64,000 nt of DNA from Fischerella muscicola PCC 7414 (GCF_000317205.1 NZ_AJLK01000109.1:122440-186439), one strand, 5' to 3'. Shown: positions 1 to 9,309, numbered from the stretch's first letter. Program-made: numbers and translations. The notes: generated from the sequence alone by a model not told the origin.

Positions 1-911
1 TCAGCAATTGATGTTTTAGTACCTGGGAGAATTACGGCATCTGGGTGTCCTAATTCTTGCTTGGGACTTAGGTATTTTACCATTACTGTTGATTCTGATT
101 CCAATGGGTCAAAATCGGTAAAATTAGATATTCTTGGTAAACGAATCACACTAATATTGAGATCTGCATTGGATTTATGCGATTTACGTTCAAATAAATC
201 TAAAGAATCCTCCGCCGGAAATACCGTTTCTAAGTATGGAATTACACCAAGCACCGGAATAGCCGTACGTTCTTCTAACCATTTGATACCAGGTTCCAGT
301 AGCGATCGCTGTCCCCGAAACTTATTAATGACTACACCCCGAATCAAAGCCCGTTCTTCTGGTTCGAGCAATTCTAAGGTTCCAACTACATGGGCAAAAG
401 CACCACCCCGATCAATATCAACTACCAGTAAAGTCGGGGCATTCAAATATTTTGCCACTCGCATATTGGTTAAATCACGGTGCTTGAGGTTGATTTCTGC
501 TGGACTACCAGCACCTTCACAAACCAGCAAATCAAATTCTGTGGACAAATGCTGTAAAGACTCTTCAATTGAGCGCCATCCCAATTCAAAATACTGCTCG
601 TAATAATCCGCAGCGCTCACTTTTCCTATAGCCTTACCCTTAATAATTACTTGGGAAGTCATATCACCTTGCGGTTTGAGTAAAATCGGGTTCATTTCTA
701 CCCAAGGTACAACCCCCGCAGCCCAGGCTTGTACTGCTTGGGCATAACCAATTTCTCCACCATTAGCTGTGACATAAGCATTTAAAGCCATATTCTGACC
801 TTTAAAGGGAGCCACCCGCCAGCCACGCCGCGACAAAATGCGACAAATAGCCGCCGTCAACAGTGATTTCCCCGCGTGGGATGTTGTTCCCACCACCATA
901 ATTGCTTTCAT
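1..911 (-). CDS. cobQ: Cobyric acid synthase, 5' part (runs off left edge)
   Basis: Reading the minus strand from the ATG at 911 gives 303 uninterrupted codons to the window edge. The N-terminus MKAIMVVGTTSHAGKSLLTA is the dethiobiotin-synthetase-like P-loop of CobQ/CbiP. KGQNMALNAYVTANGGEIGY, MNPILLKPQGD, VCEGAGSPAEINL and DIDRGGAFAHVVGT follow, all typical of this family. The enzyme amidates adenosylcobyrinic acid a,c-diamide with glutamine and ATP in cobamide synthesis. The family is about 490 residues, so the C-terminal glutaminase-type domain lies outside the window. The opposite-strand open frame at 61-603 is a shadow of this gene. Confidence 0.93.
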   Translation of the reverse strand, partial: MKAIMVVGTTSHAGKSLLTAAICRILSRRGWRVAPFKGQNMALNAYVTANGGEIGYAQAVQAWAAGVVPWVEMNPILLKPQGDMTSQVIIKGKAIGKVSAADYYEQYFELGWRSIEESLQHLSTEFDLLVCEGAGSPAEINLKHRDLTNMRVAKYLNAPTLLVVDIDRGGAFAHVVGTLELLEPEERALIRGVVINKFRGQRSLLEPGIKWLEERTAIPVLGVIPYLETVFPAEDSLDLFERKSHKSNADLNISVIRLPRISNFTDFDPLESESTVMVKYLSPKQELGHPDAVILPGTKTSIA

Positions 912-1305
912 ATTCAACTGTTTTTCCGATCAGGTATGATATTAAAAGCATGAAGTTTAATATAGCAATGCTATTTGAGTGATCAGATTATTCGTTAAAT
1001 AGTCATTGATTATTGGTCATTTGTCATTAGCGTTAGACAAATGATAAATGACTAAGGACAAACAACGACCTTACGCAACATCTCACATCAAGTCACGAAG
1101 CTATAGTAAAGACTTCATAAATGCAGTTGAGACTTCCGTATATATTGTTCCCGCTTCCAAGCGACTCTTAACTTTTTAATTAAAAATTGGTTAGTGGATA
1201 GTGGTTAGTGGATAGTGGTAAATCACCAACAACCAACAACCAACAACCAACAACCAACAACCAACAACCAACAACCAACAACCAACAACCAACAACCAAC
1301 AAATT
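912..1305. other. Gene-free spacer between cobQ and the 134-residue gene
   Basis: No coding frame is convincing here. The spacer holds an imperfect hairpin (CATTTGTC at 1018-1025 against GACAAATG at 1036-1043) and ends in a run of TTAGTGGATAG and CCAACAA repeats. The cobQ promoter should lie near 912-1000. I see no recognisable cobalamin riboswitch. Confidence 0.6.
1226..1302. repeat. Heptanucleotide tandem repeat (CCAACAA) x 11
   Basis: Eleven perfect head-to-tail copies of the 7-bp unit CCAACAA end three bases before the stop codon of the minus-strand gene. Short tandemly repeated repetitive (STRR) sequences of 7 bp are a known hallmark of heterocyst-forming cyanobacteria. The number of units is likely to vary between strains. 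Confidence 0.95.
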
Positions 1306-1710
1306 CTAAAATGGTAGTGTGAACCAACGAGCTACAATATCTAAAAAGCGATCGCGCCATGTTATAGTCGGCAAACCCTGGCGCTGCAATTGTTCTACTA
1401 ACTGACGACCAAGGGGTGTGAGGCGAAAACTATCTGTAATGCCTTGACCATCAACTTCGCGTCGCAGTACACCTACTTTGATCAACCATACCAAAGAGTT
1501 GTCTGCTCTTAATTCAGACAAAGCAGCTTTGGTGTAGCCTTTGTTAACACCAGAATTGCCAACAATTTCACTCATTGCTACCCGCCCTGAAAGCATCGCT
1601 GCAAATAAACCAAAATTAAAAGGAGAACAAAGTAGCGATCGCTTGGCTCTTTCTACGGTTTTAGATGGATATGTCAGGATTTTTTGATTTTGAGCGTCAA
1701 CAGCAGGCAT
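1306..1710 (-). CDS. Conserved small protein, winged-helix-like
   Basis: This 134-residue soluble protein has no signal peptide. Its middle section (about residues 45-105, ...KGYTKAALSELRADNSLVWLIKVGVLRRE... then DSFRLTPLGRQLVEQL) looks like a winged-helix fold: helix, short recognition-like helix, then a beta wing ending in the LTPLG motif common in PadR/MarR-like regulators. I do not recognise the family by name. It is divergent from prxQ with about 125 bp between start codons, so the two may share a regulatory region. A DNA-binding role is inference only. Confidence 0.7.
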   Translation of the reverse strand: MPAVDAQNQKILTYPSKTVERAKRSLLCSPFNFGLFAAMLSGRVAMSEIVGNSGVNKGYTKAALSELRADNSLVWLIKVGVLRREVDGQGITDSFRLTPLGRQLVEQLQRQGLPTITWRDRFLDIVARWFTLPF

Positions 1711-1836
1711 TTTGGTTTCCAGTTATTCAGTTATTAGTTATCAGTTAACTGATGTCTTTTTTATTTTCCTGTAATTATTGTAAATTATTGTAAAATTTCA
1801 AGTGCATCAATAATTTCAAATTTAGGAAGGTAAATT

Positions 1837-2274
1837 ATGCCTCTAGCAGTTGGGACAGATGCACCTGCGTTTACCGTTAAAGATACTAACGGCAACACTG
1901 TTTCTTTATCTGATTTCAAAGGTAAAACAGTAGTTCTGTATTTTTACCCCAAAGACGACACTCCAGGCTGCACAAAGCAAGCTTGTAGTTTCCGTGATGC
2001 TAAGGAGCAATACACAAACAAAGATATTGTGGTGCTAGGGGTAAGTGCAGATGATGAAGCTTCGCACCAAGCATTCACTCAAAAGTATAATCTCAACTTT
2101 CCACTCCTAGCTGACACCAATGGTGAATTAATTAAAGCCTACGATGTCGATGGTGGTGGTTATGCTAAGCGTGTTACCTACGTAATAGATGGCAACGGCA
2201 AAATTATTCATGTTGACTCTAGTGTCAACACCTCTACCCATGCCGGCGATATATTAGCTGTCTTGGGATTGTAA
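1837..2274 (+). CDS. prxQ: Peroxiredoxin Q / bacterioferritin-comigratory-protein type
   Basis: The 145-residue product matches the PrxQ/BCP family in length and motif. YFYPKDDTPGCTKQACSFRD holds the peroxidatic Cys and a second Cys five residues later (C-x4-C), the pair that makes the intramolecular disulfide in this subgroup. The family reduces hydrogen peroxide and alkyl hydroperoxides using thioredoxin, and in cyanobacteria it is cytosolic. The ATG at 1837 is preceded by AGGAAGG, a good ribosome site. An imperfect inverted repeat follows the stop codon. Confidence 0.95.
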   Translation: MPLAVGTDAPAFTVKDTNGNTVSLSDFKGKTVVLYFYPKDDTPGCTKQACSFRDAKEQYTNKDIVVLGVSADDEASHQAFTQKYNLNFPLLADTNGELIKAYDVDGGGYAKRVTYVIDGNGKIIHVDSSVNTSTHAGDILAVLGL

Positions 2275-2293
2275 ACTACTCTGAGCAGAATCA

Positions 2294-2336
2294 ACAGTTA
2301 AAGAGTCAATAATCCAAACTATTGACTCTTGACTGT
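2294..2336. terminator. Inverted repeat after prxQ
   Basis: AAAGAGTCAATA and TATTGACTCTT form a stem of about 11 bp around an 8-nt loop, with ACAGT/ACTGT-like extensions, 20 bp after the prxQ stop. There is no long T-run, so termination is plausible rather than certain. Confidence 0.4.
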
Positions 2337-2530
2337 GCCAATTTTAGATTTTGGATTTTGGATTTTAGATTATTTTTTCGGTTCAAGCCCCGCCCCTTGT
2401 GGGCAGAACAAATCTAAAATAGTCAATCTCAAATCTCCAAGTTGCATCCTACAAGTGGCTTGCAGTCAATCCAAAATCGCAAATCTAAAATCCAAAATTG
2501 TTTGATTTAACTTAAACGCAACAATCAACT

Positions 2531-2929
2531 TTATCGATTTGGAGTAGTATTCACACCTGGAGTAATGATCTGCAAACTCGGTGTTTGCTGTTGATTTTGT
2601 TGTGTTAATGCTCGTTGTCTGGCTTTAAAAGCTTCTGCGGCCTCATCAAGTTGTTGGTTTTGGGCATTGATATCCAGATTCGGCACACTTAAATTGGCAC
2701 GATGGATTAAGTTAAACACACCAAAGCCATCATTTGTGTTGGTGTTAGAAAAAGGATTATTGTTATTGTTGTATGGGTCGTCTGTATTGTTCTGCGGATC
2801 GTAATTTGGCAAGTTCGGTATTTCGCTTGGTTCAGCAAGGCTAGGTTGTGGAATTAGCAGGGAAGTCAAGCCGATTCCCGCCAAAGTAGTTACAGCGATA
2901 AGTTTGAGCGGCAGAAACGAGATTTTCAT
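2531..2929 (-). CDS. Exported Asn/Gln-rich small protein of unknown function
   Basis: The 132-residue product starts with a Sec signal peptide: KISFLPLK, a hydrophobic core LIAVTTLAGIGLTSLLI, and a likely cleavage after PSLA at about residue 32. The mature part is low-complexity and rich in Asn, Asp, Gln and Pro (YNNNNNPFSNTNTND around residues 53-67), with a predicted helix DEAAEAFKARQRALTQQNQQQ. It has no recognised domain. It is probably periplasmic or outer-membrane associated. It stands alone between prxQ and the decayed region at 3 kb. Confidence 0.7.
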   Translation of the reverse strand: MKISFLPLKLIAVTTLAGIGLTSLLIPQPSLAEPSEIPNLPNYDPQNNTDDPYNNNNNPFSNTNTNDGFGVFNLIHRANLSVPNLDINAQNQQLDEAAEAFKARQRALTQQNQQQTPSLQIITPGVNTTPNR

Positions 2930-3012
2930 GCAGATTTACCCCACACAGAATTTCAAGTTAATAATGCTTCTATTTTAAATAACTAAGAATTTGTTTGTTG
3001 ACTAATTGCTAT

Positions 3013-3226
3013 ATGAGCATAAAAAAATATCTACAAGTCAGTGAAATTATTGACTGGCAGCATCCTACAGTTCTGGAATTAGCACAAAAGATTGCATCAA
3101 GGCATCAAACCAGAGGCGATCGCTAAAGCTTGTTTTGAGTGGGTAAGGGATGAAATTTATCACAGTTGCGACTATCAAATCAATCCTGTAACTTGTAAAG
3201 CCTCAGAGGATGTTTGTAAAGTCTAA
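3013..3226 (+). pseudogene. Decayed transglutaminase-like gene, N-terminal remnant
   Basis: The ATG at 3013 opens a 37-codon frame (LQVSEIIDWQHPTVLELAQK) that stops at 3124. A one-base shift restores the family sequence in the next frame (GIKPEAIAKACFEWVRDEIYHS then CDYQINPVTCKASE) up to a stop at 3226. IIDWQHP..LA..IA and ACFEWVRDEI resemble the start of bacterial transglutaminase-like cysteine protease proteins. The catalytic Cys-His-Asp region is missing. Homology ends where the inverted-repeat element at 3205 begins, so that element probably cut the gene. Confidence 0.7.
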
Positions 3227-3424
3227 TTTATTACTAGCCCAGGCGACTAGAAGTCGCACGCCAGGTGCTTTATGCCGGGAGACCCGTCCACCGCACTGGC
3301 TTGGCTACACAGGCAAAACCCGCCTGCGCGGGTTCATATCCTTACTTTTTTATTAGTCCACGGAGGTGGACTTTGCTTGTGTAGTAGCGAATTCTATTCG
3401 CTCAAAACTTTTCAAACATCCTCT
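3205..3424. mobile_element. 220-bp MITE-like element with 12-bp terminal inverted repeats
   Basis: AGAGGATGTTTG at 3205-3216 is exactly inverted at 3413-3424 (CAAACATCCTCT). The interior has no reading frame but contains several hairpins: GCGACT/AGTCGC (3243-3257), AACCCGC/GCGGGTT (3317-3334) and AGTCCAC/GTGGACT (3355-3372). This organisation fits a non-autonomous element. Its left end supplies the last codons of the truncated transglutaminase-like gene. Confidence 0.65.
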
Positions 3425-3647
3425 AAGAAGTTCTTATAAATAAGAGATATAAATATTGACGATAGCTTTATTTAATACTTGAGCTTATACAGTCTTTAGG
3501 AACTTTTTACTTTCAGTTCCCATGTAGCTTAATGTAATATTGGTACTTTAATTTTCTATTTGTTGGCAATTAAAAGTATTGGGTAATGAATAATGCCACA
3601 AAGCGATTGTTGTTTTGCCTTGTAATCTAAATAAGTATCTTTACTTG

Positions 3648-3839
3648 TTAAGAAACATGCAGCAAATAGCTCATACAATGACCCATCAAAAAGTAAACTA
3701 CCATCATGGCAGCTGCGGCTAATGCTACTAACAAACCAGCCAACATGAGGGAGAATTCCTTGCTCTCGTAAGCTCTTTCCATCAAATGCAGCGACCAGGC
3801 TACCAGCGCCACATCAAATACTAATATAGGAATCAACAT
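3648..3839 (-). CDS. Small two-helix membrane protein
   Basis: The frame encodes 63 residues with two clear transmembrane segments, ILVFDVALVAWSLHL (about 4-18) and LMLAGLLVALAAAAMMVVYFL (about 31-51), joined by a charged ERAYESKE loop. I do not recognise the family and see no strong ribosome site, so the assignment rests on the protein-like composition. It is oriented with hisF but separated from it by about 100 bp. Confidence 0.55.
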   Translation of the reverse strand: MLIPILVFDVALVAWSLHLMERAYESKEFSLMLAGLLVALAAAAMMVVYFLMGHCMSYLLHVS

Positions 3840-3942
3840 ATTTATTAATATTTTTTAATGCTTCTTTACTAAGTTTAACACCCTTTTCAGGAAGTGTGTT
3901 GAGTAGTAGATGTATCTTCAGACAAGAGCTATGCTAAACTTA

Positions 3943-4713
3943 CTAGTACATTCGTACTGGTAAGTGATGAGCGCGCAAATAATTTTTAATTTCCTCCACG
4001 GTTAATTCCCCGTAATGCAATAGTGAAGCTAGCAAGGCGGCTTCGGCTCTACCTTCTGTTAGTGCTTCATAGATATGTTGACAATTACCTGCACCACCAG
4101 AAGCGATGACTGGAATTTGTACAGTTTCGGCGATCGCTTTTGTCAATTCGAGGTCATAGCCAGCCTTGGTACCGTCGGCATCCATACTAGTCACTAATAG
4201 TTCTCCTGCACCTCGTTTTTCTACTTCTTGCGCCCACTTGAGAGCATCTATGCCTGTATTTTCCCGTCCACCTCGCACATACACATCCCAACCTGGATTG
4301 TGAGGATCTTTTCTGCGTCTAGCATCAATGGCAACAACTATGCATTGATTGCCGAAGCGATCGCTAGCCCGATTAATAAAATCTGGATCGCGTACCGCCG
4401 CAGAATTAATACTAACCTTGTCTGCTCCAGCTCGTAACAGATTTTTAACATTTTCTAAGGATTGGATGCCACCACCAACAGTCAAAGGAATAAAAACTTG
4501 TTCAGCAGTGCGGTAAACGACGTCAATAATGGTATTACGGTCTTCATGAGTAGCCGTAATATCCAGAAACACTACTTCATCTGCCCCAGCTTCGTTGTAA
4601 ACCTTTGCTAGTTCTACAGGATCGCCTGCATCTTGCAGGTTAACAAAGTTAACTCCTTTTACAACTCGTCCCGCATTCACATCCAAGCACGGTAAGATTC
4701 TCTTAGCTAGCAT
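3943..4713 (-). CDS. hisF: Imidazole glycerol phosphate synthase cyclase subunit
   Basis: HisF is a 256-residue TIM barrel that, with the HisH glutaminase, converts PRFAR plus ammonia to imidazole-glycerol phosphate and AICAR in histidine synthesis. [21 protein letters not shown] carries the catalytic Asp of strand 1. [42 protein letters not shown] (second catalytic Asp) and VIASGGAG are the barrel phosphate-binding and catalytic loops. Length is normal and the gene looks intact. No other his gene is adjacent, as is usual in cyanobacteria. Confidence 0.97.
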   Translation of the reverse strand: MLAKRILPCLDVNAGRVVKGVNFVNLQDAGDPVELAKVYNEAGADEVVFLDITATHEDRNTIIDVVYRTAEQVFIPLTVGGGIQSLENVKNLLRAGADKVSINSAAVRDPDFINRASDRFGNQCIVVAIDARRRKDPHNPGWDVYVRGGRENTGIDALKWAQEVEKRGAGELLVTSMDADGTKAGYDLELTKAIAETVQIPVIASGGAGNCQHIYEALTEGRAEAALLASLLHYGELTVEEIKNYLRAHHLPVRMY

Positions 4714-4867
4714 GACAATCTTTGTACTCCTAAGTAGTTCCCCGGAATTTAAATTTTAAATGGGCAAGCGTATTTCTCCCAAGAAAATTTTCCTCCGTAT
4801 TTATACCCGTTGGTGCCGCTACCACTTGCCCCCAATCAGTGTAAAAGTAAAAGTTAATAGCTGAAAT

Positions 4868-5971
4868 ATGGCGATTATCTCCTCAAAAAAACAGCCTCAC
4901 GAATCAGGCGATAAGCAACCAAAACAGCGCCGGGAGTCGGTAAAAACGTCTCTAGAAGAGAATATTTTGCAACCCGATGCTGCAATTGATGAACAAGGTA
5001 AACAGGAAGAAAGTATTCGACCACAACGGTTTGCCGATTATATTGGTCAAAAAGATTTAAAAGATGTACTGGAAATAGCTATTAAAGCAGCTAAGTCTAG
5101 AGGAGAAGTGCTAGATCACTTGCTATTGTATGGGCCTCCTGGTTTGGGTAAGACCACAATGGCAATGATTTTAGCAGCTGAGATGGGGGTGAACTATAAA
5201 ATTACTAGCGCCCCAGCTCTAGAACGCCCTAGAGATATTGTTGGGCTACTAGTGAACCTGAAGCCAGGGGATGTTCTATTTATCGATGAAATTCATCGCC
5301 TATCGCGGATGACTGAGGAAATTTTATACCCTGCGATGGAGGATTACAGATTAGATATTACAATTGGCAAGGGTTCCAGCGCTCGAACTCGTAGCATACC
5401 GTTAGCAAAATTTACCTTGGTGGGGGCAACAACCCGTGTGGGGGCCCTAACTTCTCCGCTACGCGATCGCTTTGGCTTAGTGCAAAAATTGAGATTTTAC
5501 GAGGTAGAAGAACTAAGCTTGATTGTGCAGCGCACTGCCGAGTTACTCAATACCGTTGTGACTGAAGGCGGGGCGAAAGAAATCGCTAAGCGATCGCGAG
5601 GCACACCACGGATAGCTAATAGACTACTAAAGCGTGTCCGTGATTATGCGGAAGTCAAATCCTTTCCTCAAGTTTGTGAAAAAGTTGCAGCTGAAGCATT
5701 AAAATTATTCCAAGTCGATCCTTGCGGTTTAGATTGGACGGATCGCCGGATGTTGACTGTAATCATTGAACAATTCAACGGTGGGCCAGTAGGATTAGAA
5801 ACAATCGCAGCTGCAACAGGTGAAGATACCCAAACCATAGAAGAAGTTTATGAACCTTATTTGATGCAAATTGGCTATTTAAGCCGGACGCCCCGTGGTA
5901 GAGTAGCGACAACAGCAGCTTATAAGCATATGGGCTTTAAGCCGCCCAATGAACAGTTATCGTTGTTATGA
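4868..5971 (+). CDS. ruvB: Holliday junction branch-migration helicase RuvB
   Basis: The 367-residue product is the hexameric AAA+ motor that, with RuvA, drives branch migration. After a hydrophilic N-terminal extension of about 45 residues (common in cyanobacterial RuvB) come [15 protein letters not shown], Walker [13 protein letters not shown], Walker [13 protein letters not shown], sensor 1 [20 protein letters not shown] and sensor 2 [18 protein letters not shown]. The C-terminal winged-helix domain follows ([30 protein letters not shown]). It appears complete. A TPR gene follows in the same direction after about 160 bp of repeat-rich DNA. Confidence 0.97.
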   Translation: MAIISSKKQPHESGDKQPKQRRESVKTSLEENILQPDAAIDEQGKQEESIRPQRFADYIGQKDLKDVLEIAIKAAKSRGEVLDHLLLYGPPGLGKTTMAMILAAEMGVNYKITSAPALERPRDIVGLLVNLKPGDVLFIDEIHRLSRMTEEILYPAMEDYRLDITIGKGSSARTRSIPLAKFTLVGATTRVGALTSPLRDRFGLVQKLRFYEVEELSLIVQRTAELLNTVVTEGGAKEIAKRSRGTPRIANRLLKRVRDYAEVKSFPQVCEKVAAEALKLFQVDPCGLDWTDRRMLTVIIEQFNGGPVGLETIAAATGEDTQTIEEVYEPYLMQIGYLSRTPRGRVATTAAYKHMGFKPPNEQLSLL

Positions 5972-5984
5972 GGAACTGAGAACG

Positions 5985-6128
5985 AGGGACACGGAGGACA
6001 CGGAAGACATGGGGGACACAGGAGATATTTTTAATAGATTTTCCCCTATCTCCCTTGTCTGGTTTGTCTGGTTTGTCTCCCCTTCTCCCCTGTCTCCTTT
6101 GTCTCCTCCCAATTCGCGATCCCGAATA
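5985..6128. repeat. Purine-rich then pyrimidine-rich complementary repeats
   Basis: GGACACGGAGGACACGGAAGAC (about 5995 onward) is followed by repeats of TCTCCCTTGTCTGGTTTGTC and TCTCCTTTGTCTCC. The purine run can pair with the pyrimidine run, so the ruvB-TPR spacer could fold into a long imperfect hairpin. The reading frame of the next gene continues upstream through this region, but the translation is low-complexity and is not part of the protein. Confidence 0.6.
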
Positions 6129-6932
6129 ATGAGATTATTTGTAATTCTGTTGAGTCTGCTACTGCTGTTTGGCTCGAGTCAAGCAGCGATCGCCCAACCC
6201 CAAACACCAAACTTCACGCCACAAGAAATACAAAAATGGGATAACTTGGCAAAATCAGCTTTTGCAGCGACAAGTAAAGGAGATTTTGCCAAGGCTGAAC
6301 AGTACTGGACAGAAATTATTGAAAGGTTCCCAGATAATGCAGCAATTTGGAGTAATCGGGGAAACTCTAGGGTGAGTCAGAACAAATTGCCACAGGCACT
6401 AGCAGATTTTAACAAAGCTATAGAACTTGCCCCTGGTGTTACAGATCCTTATCTAAACCGTGGTACAGCGCTGGAAGGTTTGGGAAGATGGGAAGAAGCG
6501 ATCGCAGACTATAATCATGTCTTAGAAGTCAATCCCAACGATGCAATGGCTTACAACAATCGTGGTACAGCCAAAGCAGGTTTGGGTAAATGGGAAGAAG
6601 CCATAGCAGATTACCAAAAAGCAATGGCGATCACCCCAAATTTAGTCATTGCCCGTGGTAACTATGCCTTGGTTTTGTATGAAACTGGTCAAATAGACAA
6701 AGCCATCCGAGAGATGAAAAATATAGTCCGTAAATACCCAAATTTTGCTGATACACGTGCCGCACTCACAGCCGCCCTTTGGGTAAACGGACAAAAAGGT
6801 GAAGCTGAAAGTAACTGGGTAGCAGCCTACGGACTTGATCCTCGCTACAAGGATATCAACTGGGTGAAAAATATCCGTCGCTGGCCTCCGAGTATGGTAG
6901 CTGCTTTGGATAGGTTTTTGAAACTCCAGTAA
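6129..6932 (+). CDS. Exported tetratricopeptide-repeat protein
   Basis: The ATG at 6129 is chosen because it starts a classic signal peptide, MRLFVILLSLLLLFGSSQAA, with likely cleavage after AIA. The mature part (about 245 residues) has TPR units, e.g. AIWSNRGNSRVSQNKLPQAL, DPYLNRGTALEGLGRWEEAI and AMAYNNRGTAKAGLGKWEEA, each followed by an ADY/ADF..A..L.P turn. The C-terminal part (KDINWVKNIRRWPPSMVAALDRFL) is helical and non-TPR. Related proteins are common in cyanobacteria and plastids as lumenal or periplasmic TPR proteins. The partner is unknown. Confidence 0.88.
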   Translation: MRLFVILLSLLLLFGSSQAAIAQPQTPNFTPQEIQKWDNLAKSAFAATSKGDFAKAEQYWTEIIERFPDNAAIWSNRGNSRVSQNKLPQALADFNKAIELAPGVTDPYLNRGTALEGLGRWEEAIADYNHVLEVNPNDAMAYNNRGTAKAGLGKWEEAIADYQKAMAITPNLVIARGNYALVLYETGQIDKAIREMKNIVRKYPNFADTRAALTAALWVNGQKGEAESNWVAAYGLDPRYKDINWVKNIRRWPPSMVAALDRFLKLQ

Positions 6933-6998
6933 TTTGTTGTTAGTTCTTAGTTGTTTGGTGTGTGGAAACAGCAACAACCAACTACCAACAATCAATAA

Positions 6999-8246
6999 TC
7001 AACTATTCGGACGCTGAATAATTGTTTCCATAACCCGACGTTTATTTTTGGGGTCAACTCCAACCAAGCGCACATACTCGCCACTGTATTCTGCCAAGCA
7101 AGATTCTAAAGTAGAGATAGCATCGGACTCGCCATTGATTTGACCAACAGCGCAACTTTGCCAAGAACCTGTGCGGAAACGACGTTCATCTACGTGTTCA
7201 ATGCCAATTTTGTAACCCTGTGCTAGGAGTTCGCGTATCTGTGCTTGAGTTTCTAGGGTGAGATGAGTGTTTGACGGCTGTGATTTTTGATAGCCGTTAC
7301 CACCATTGTTAACAGGTTGATTAGCTTGTGTTGGTGTAGCAGTAGGCTGGGAAAGATTGCGGGAATATAAACCACGATTGTACTCGGTGACTAACTGAGA
7401 AGTCAGAACACGCTGTTGTTCTCTGACCATGAAATTGCCCATCTCAATCAAATGAGATAGGTTGAAATTTGGTTTTCTAAATTGTGGTGGTCCTTCTAAA
7501 CTGTTGACTACCCGCATAGAAACGCGTTCAACTCCAACATCATAAATAAAGTCGCGGATTTGTTCATCATAAATGCGCGATCGCAAAGCACTAAAAAAGT
7601 CAATAGACTGATTCAAGAAAGTATCAACAAGTTGTTCTATTTCCCGTTGCGAAAGTCCATCTTCACTAAAAATTCCGCCAACGATTCCTATTTTGTCATC
7701 CCGGTCTGGTTCCCAATAAAATTTCTCCATCCTACCATCACGAATTAATGGCGCGTACAGAGTAGAGAAATCATTTCCTGTAACAATAATTGGTACACGA
7801 TGTAATGGTGTAGCGTCATAGCTACCAGGCAACTGTACATCAGTAGGGTTATCGGCAATATTCATCAGTGTGGCATTCACCAACTGGGTGTTTACTGTGT
7901 ACTGTGTACCCTCATCAAAACGTCCTGCACCCGCATCTAAGTCATTAATCATGACTACGCACATTTTACCGCGCACTTTAATTAATTCTGCGGTTTCCCG
8001 ATAGCGCAGACGAATTAGACGTGCTGGATCTCCTGCATCTGGACTTTCTAATTCTCCACCCGAAATGTGAGTTACTTCCACACCCATTCTTTCAAAAACT
8101 AACTCACATTGAAAGGATTTGCCTTCACCTTTGCGTCCATGAATACCTAAAATCAAAGGTACTCTTAAACCAGGGAGATCAAGAAAGTTTTTGGTGATGT
8201 GAACAGCAACTTTGTCCAGAAAGCGAGGAGAGATGTAGTAACTCAT
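6999..8246 (-). CDS. rca: Rubisco activase with C-terminal small-subunit-like domain
   Basis: This 415-residue AAA+ protein remodels sugar-phosphate-inhibited Rubisco using ATP. Walker A is [11 protein letters not shown] (residues 35-44), Walker B is [13 protein letters not shown], and [20 protein letters not shown] with [10 protein letters not shown] are conserved activase segments. After a Gln/Asn/Thr/Pro-rich linker (about 300-328) a domain resembling the Rubisco small subunit follows ([20 protein letters not shown] ... [11 protein letters not shown]). In related cyanobacteria this domain binds Rubisco and helps place activase in carboxysomes. It lies downstream of rbcLXS on the same strand but is separated from it by an opposite-strand gene, so it needs its own promoter. 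Confidence 0.96.
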   Translation of the reverse strand: MSYYISPRFLDKVAVHITKNFLDLPGLRVPLILGIHGRKGEGKSFQCELVFERMGVEVTHISGGELESPDAGDPARLIRLRYRETAELIKVRGKMCVVMINDLDAGAGRFDEGTQYTVNTQLVNATLMNIADNPTDVQLPGSYDATPLHRVPIIVTGNDFSTLYAPLIRDGRMEKFYWEPDRDDKIGIVGGIFSEDGLSQREIEQLVDTFLNQSIDFFSALRSRIYDEQIRDFIYDVGVERVSMRVVNSLEGPPQFRKPNFNLSHLIEMGNFMVREQQRVLTSQLVTEYNRGLYSRNLSQPTATPTQANQPVNNGGNGYQKSQPSNTHLTLETQAQIRELLAQGYKIGIEHVDERRFRTGSWQSCAVGQINGESDAISTLESCLAEYSGEYVRLVGVDPKNKRRVMETIIQRPNS

Positions 8247-8367
8247 AAACCTTGGGGATAGATCGAATATCTTAAAATTATGTTAAATTTTTTAGTGACA
8301 AATAGTCACTCTTCTTTAGAGATAGATAAGTTTATTTTTCACCGTTACTTGTTAAAAGACTTCATCT

Positions 8368-9192
8368 GTGAAAACTGATAGTATTTTTTATCGCCTTTTC
8401 CAAAGCTTTCCTAGCATTTTCTTTGAACTCATCCAACAACCACCTCAACTTGCCAATGTTTATCAATTCTCATCTGTTGAAGTTAAACAACTGTCATTTA
8501 GAATAGATGGCGTTTTTCTTCCCAATTCTGTTGAACTACCTATATATTTTAGTGAAGTTCAGTTTCAAGCTGATAAAAAATTCTATTCTCGCTTCTTCAC
8601 TGAAGTTTTCAATTATCTTGATAAAACTGAATTAACAAATAATTGGCGCGGTGTAGTTATATTCCCCAGTAGCAGTGTAGATACAGGAGAAAGACAACGC
8701 TACATTGAATTACTCAATTCTCAACGGGTAAATCGTGTTTATTTAGATGAACTAACCTCAACAACAGAGCCATCTCTTGGAATTGAAACTGTTAAATTAA
8801 TTGTAGAACCAGAAGACACTGCAACAACAAAAGCTAGGGAGCTAATAACTTCTGCTCAACAACAGATAGCGAATGAAGTTACTCAACGAGAACTCATACA
8901 ATTAATAGAAACGATCATAGTCTATAAATTTCCGCGCCTGAGTCGGGAGGAGATAGAGCAAATGTTGGGACTGGGTGAATTAAAGCAAACACGGGTATAT
9001 CAGGAAGCTTTTCAGGAAGGTAAATTAGAGGGTAAGTTAGAGGGTAAGTTAGAGGGTAAGTTAGAAACAATACCTCAGTTGCTAACACTGGGATTAAGTG
9101 TAGAGCAAATTGCTAAAGCTTTGGGTATAGAAGTTGAACTAGTTCGGAAGATTGCTAGTGAAAAAGTCTCTAGTGACGATACAAATACCTGA
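8368..9192 (+). CDS. DUF2887 / Rpn-type PD-(D/E)XK nuclease-like protein
   Basis: Translation starts at GTG (8368), because the family N-terminus KTDSIFYRLFQSFPSIFFEL begins exactly there. The 274-residue protein has the conserved FSSVEVKQLSFRIDGVFLP and IYFSEVQFQADKKFYSRFF blocks. The D...E-x-Q pattern is that of Rpn/PD-(D/E)XK-like transposase-associated proteins abundant in cyanobacteria. Near the C-terminus a 12-bp unit is repeated to give GKLEGKLEGKLEGKLE, then a helix-turn-helix-like tail LGLSVEQIAKALGIEVE. The gene sits on the strand opposite rbcS and rca, between them, which suggests insertion into an ancestral rbc-rca neighbourhood. Its cellular role is unknown. Confidence 0.85.
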   Translation: MKTDSIFYRLFQSFPSIFFELIQQPPQLANVYQFSSVEVKQLSFRIDGVFLPNSVELPIYFSEVQFQADKKFYSRFFTEVFNYLDKTELTNNWRGVVIFPSSSVDTGERQRYIELLNSQRVNRVYLDELTSTTEPSLGIETVKLIVEPEDTATTKARELITSAQQQIANEVTQRELIQLIETIIVYKFPRLSREEIEQMLGLGELKQTRVYQEAFQEGKLEGKLEGKLEGKLETIPQLLTLGLSVEQIAKALGIEVELVRKIASEKVSSDDTNT

Positions 9193-9246
9193 AAGCTTTA
9201 TTAAGAGTTGTTTGTTGAGTGTTGGTTGTTGATTGTTGCTGCTTCC

Positions 9247-9295
9247 TAACAACTAACAACTAACAACTAACAACTAACAACTAACAACTAACAAC
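9247..9295. repeat. Heptanucleotide tandem repeat (TAACAAC) x 7
   Basis: Seven perfect copies of the 7-bp unit TAACAAC lie between the DUF2887 gene and rbcS. This is a second STRR type, one base different from the CCAACAA array at 1226. Confidence 0.93.
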
Positions 9296-9309
9296 TTCCC
9301 AGTAAATAA

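Noticed and set aside
61..603. 180-codon plus-strand frame
   Set aside because: It is antisense to cobQ, whose minus-strand translation shows clear family motifs through the whole interval.
1226..1302. CRISPR or phase-variable coding repeat
   Set aside because: The 7-bp units have no spacers and lie outside the reading frame; they are typical STRR DNA.
912..1305. Cobalamin riboswitch for cobQ
   Set aside because: No B12-box-like sequence or multi-stem architecture could be recognised upstream of the start codon.
5949..6128. Upstream extension of the TPR gene to 5949
   Set aside because: The extra 60 codons are translated tandem repeats, and a signal peptide begins at the ATG at 6129.
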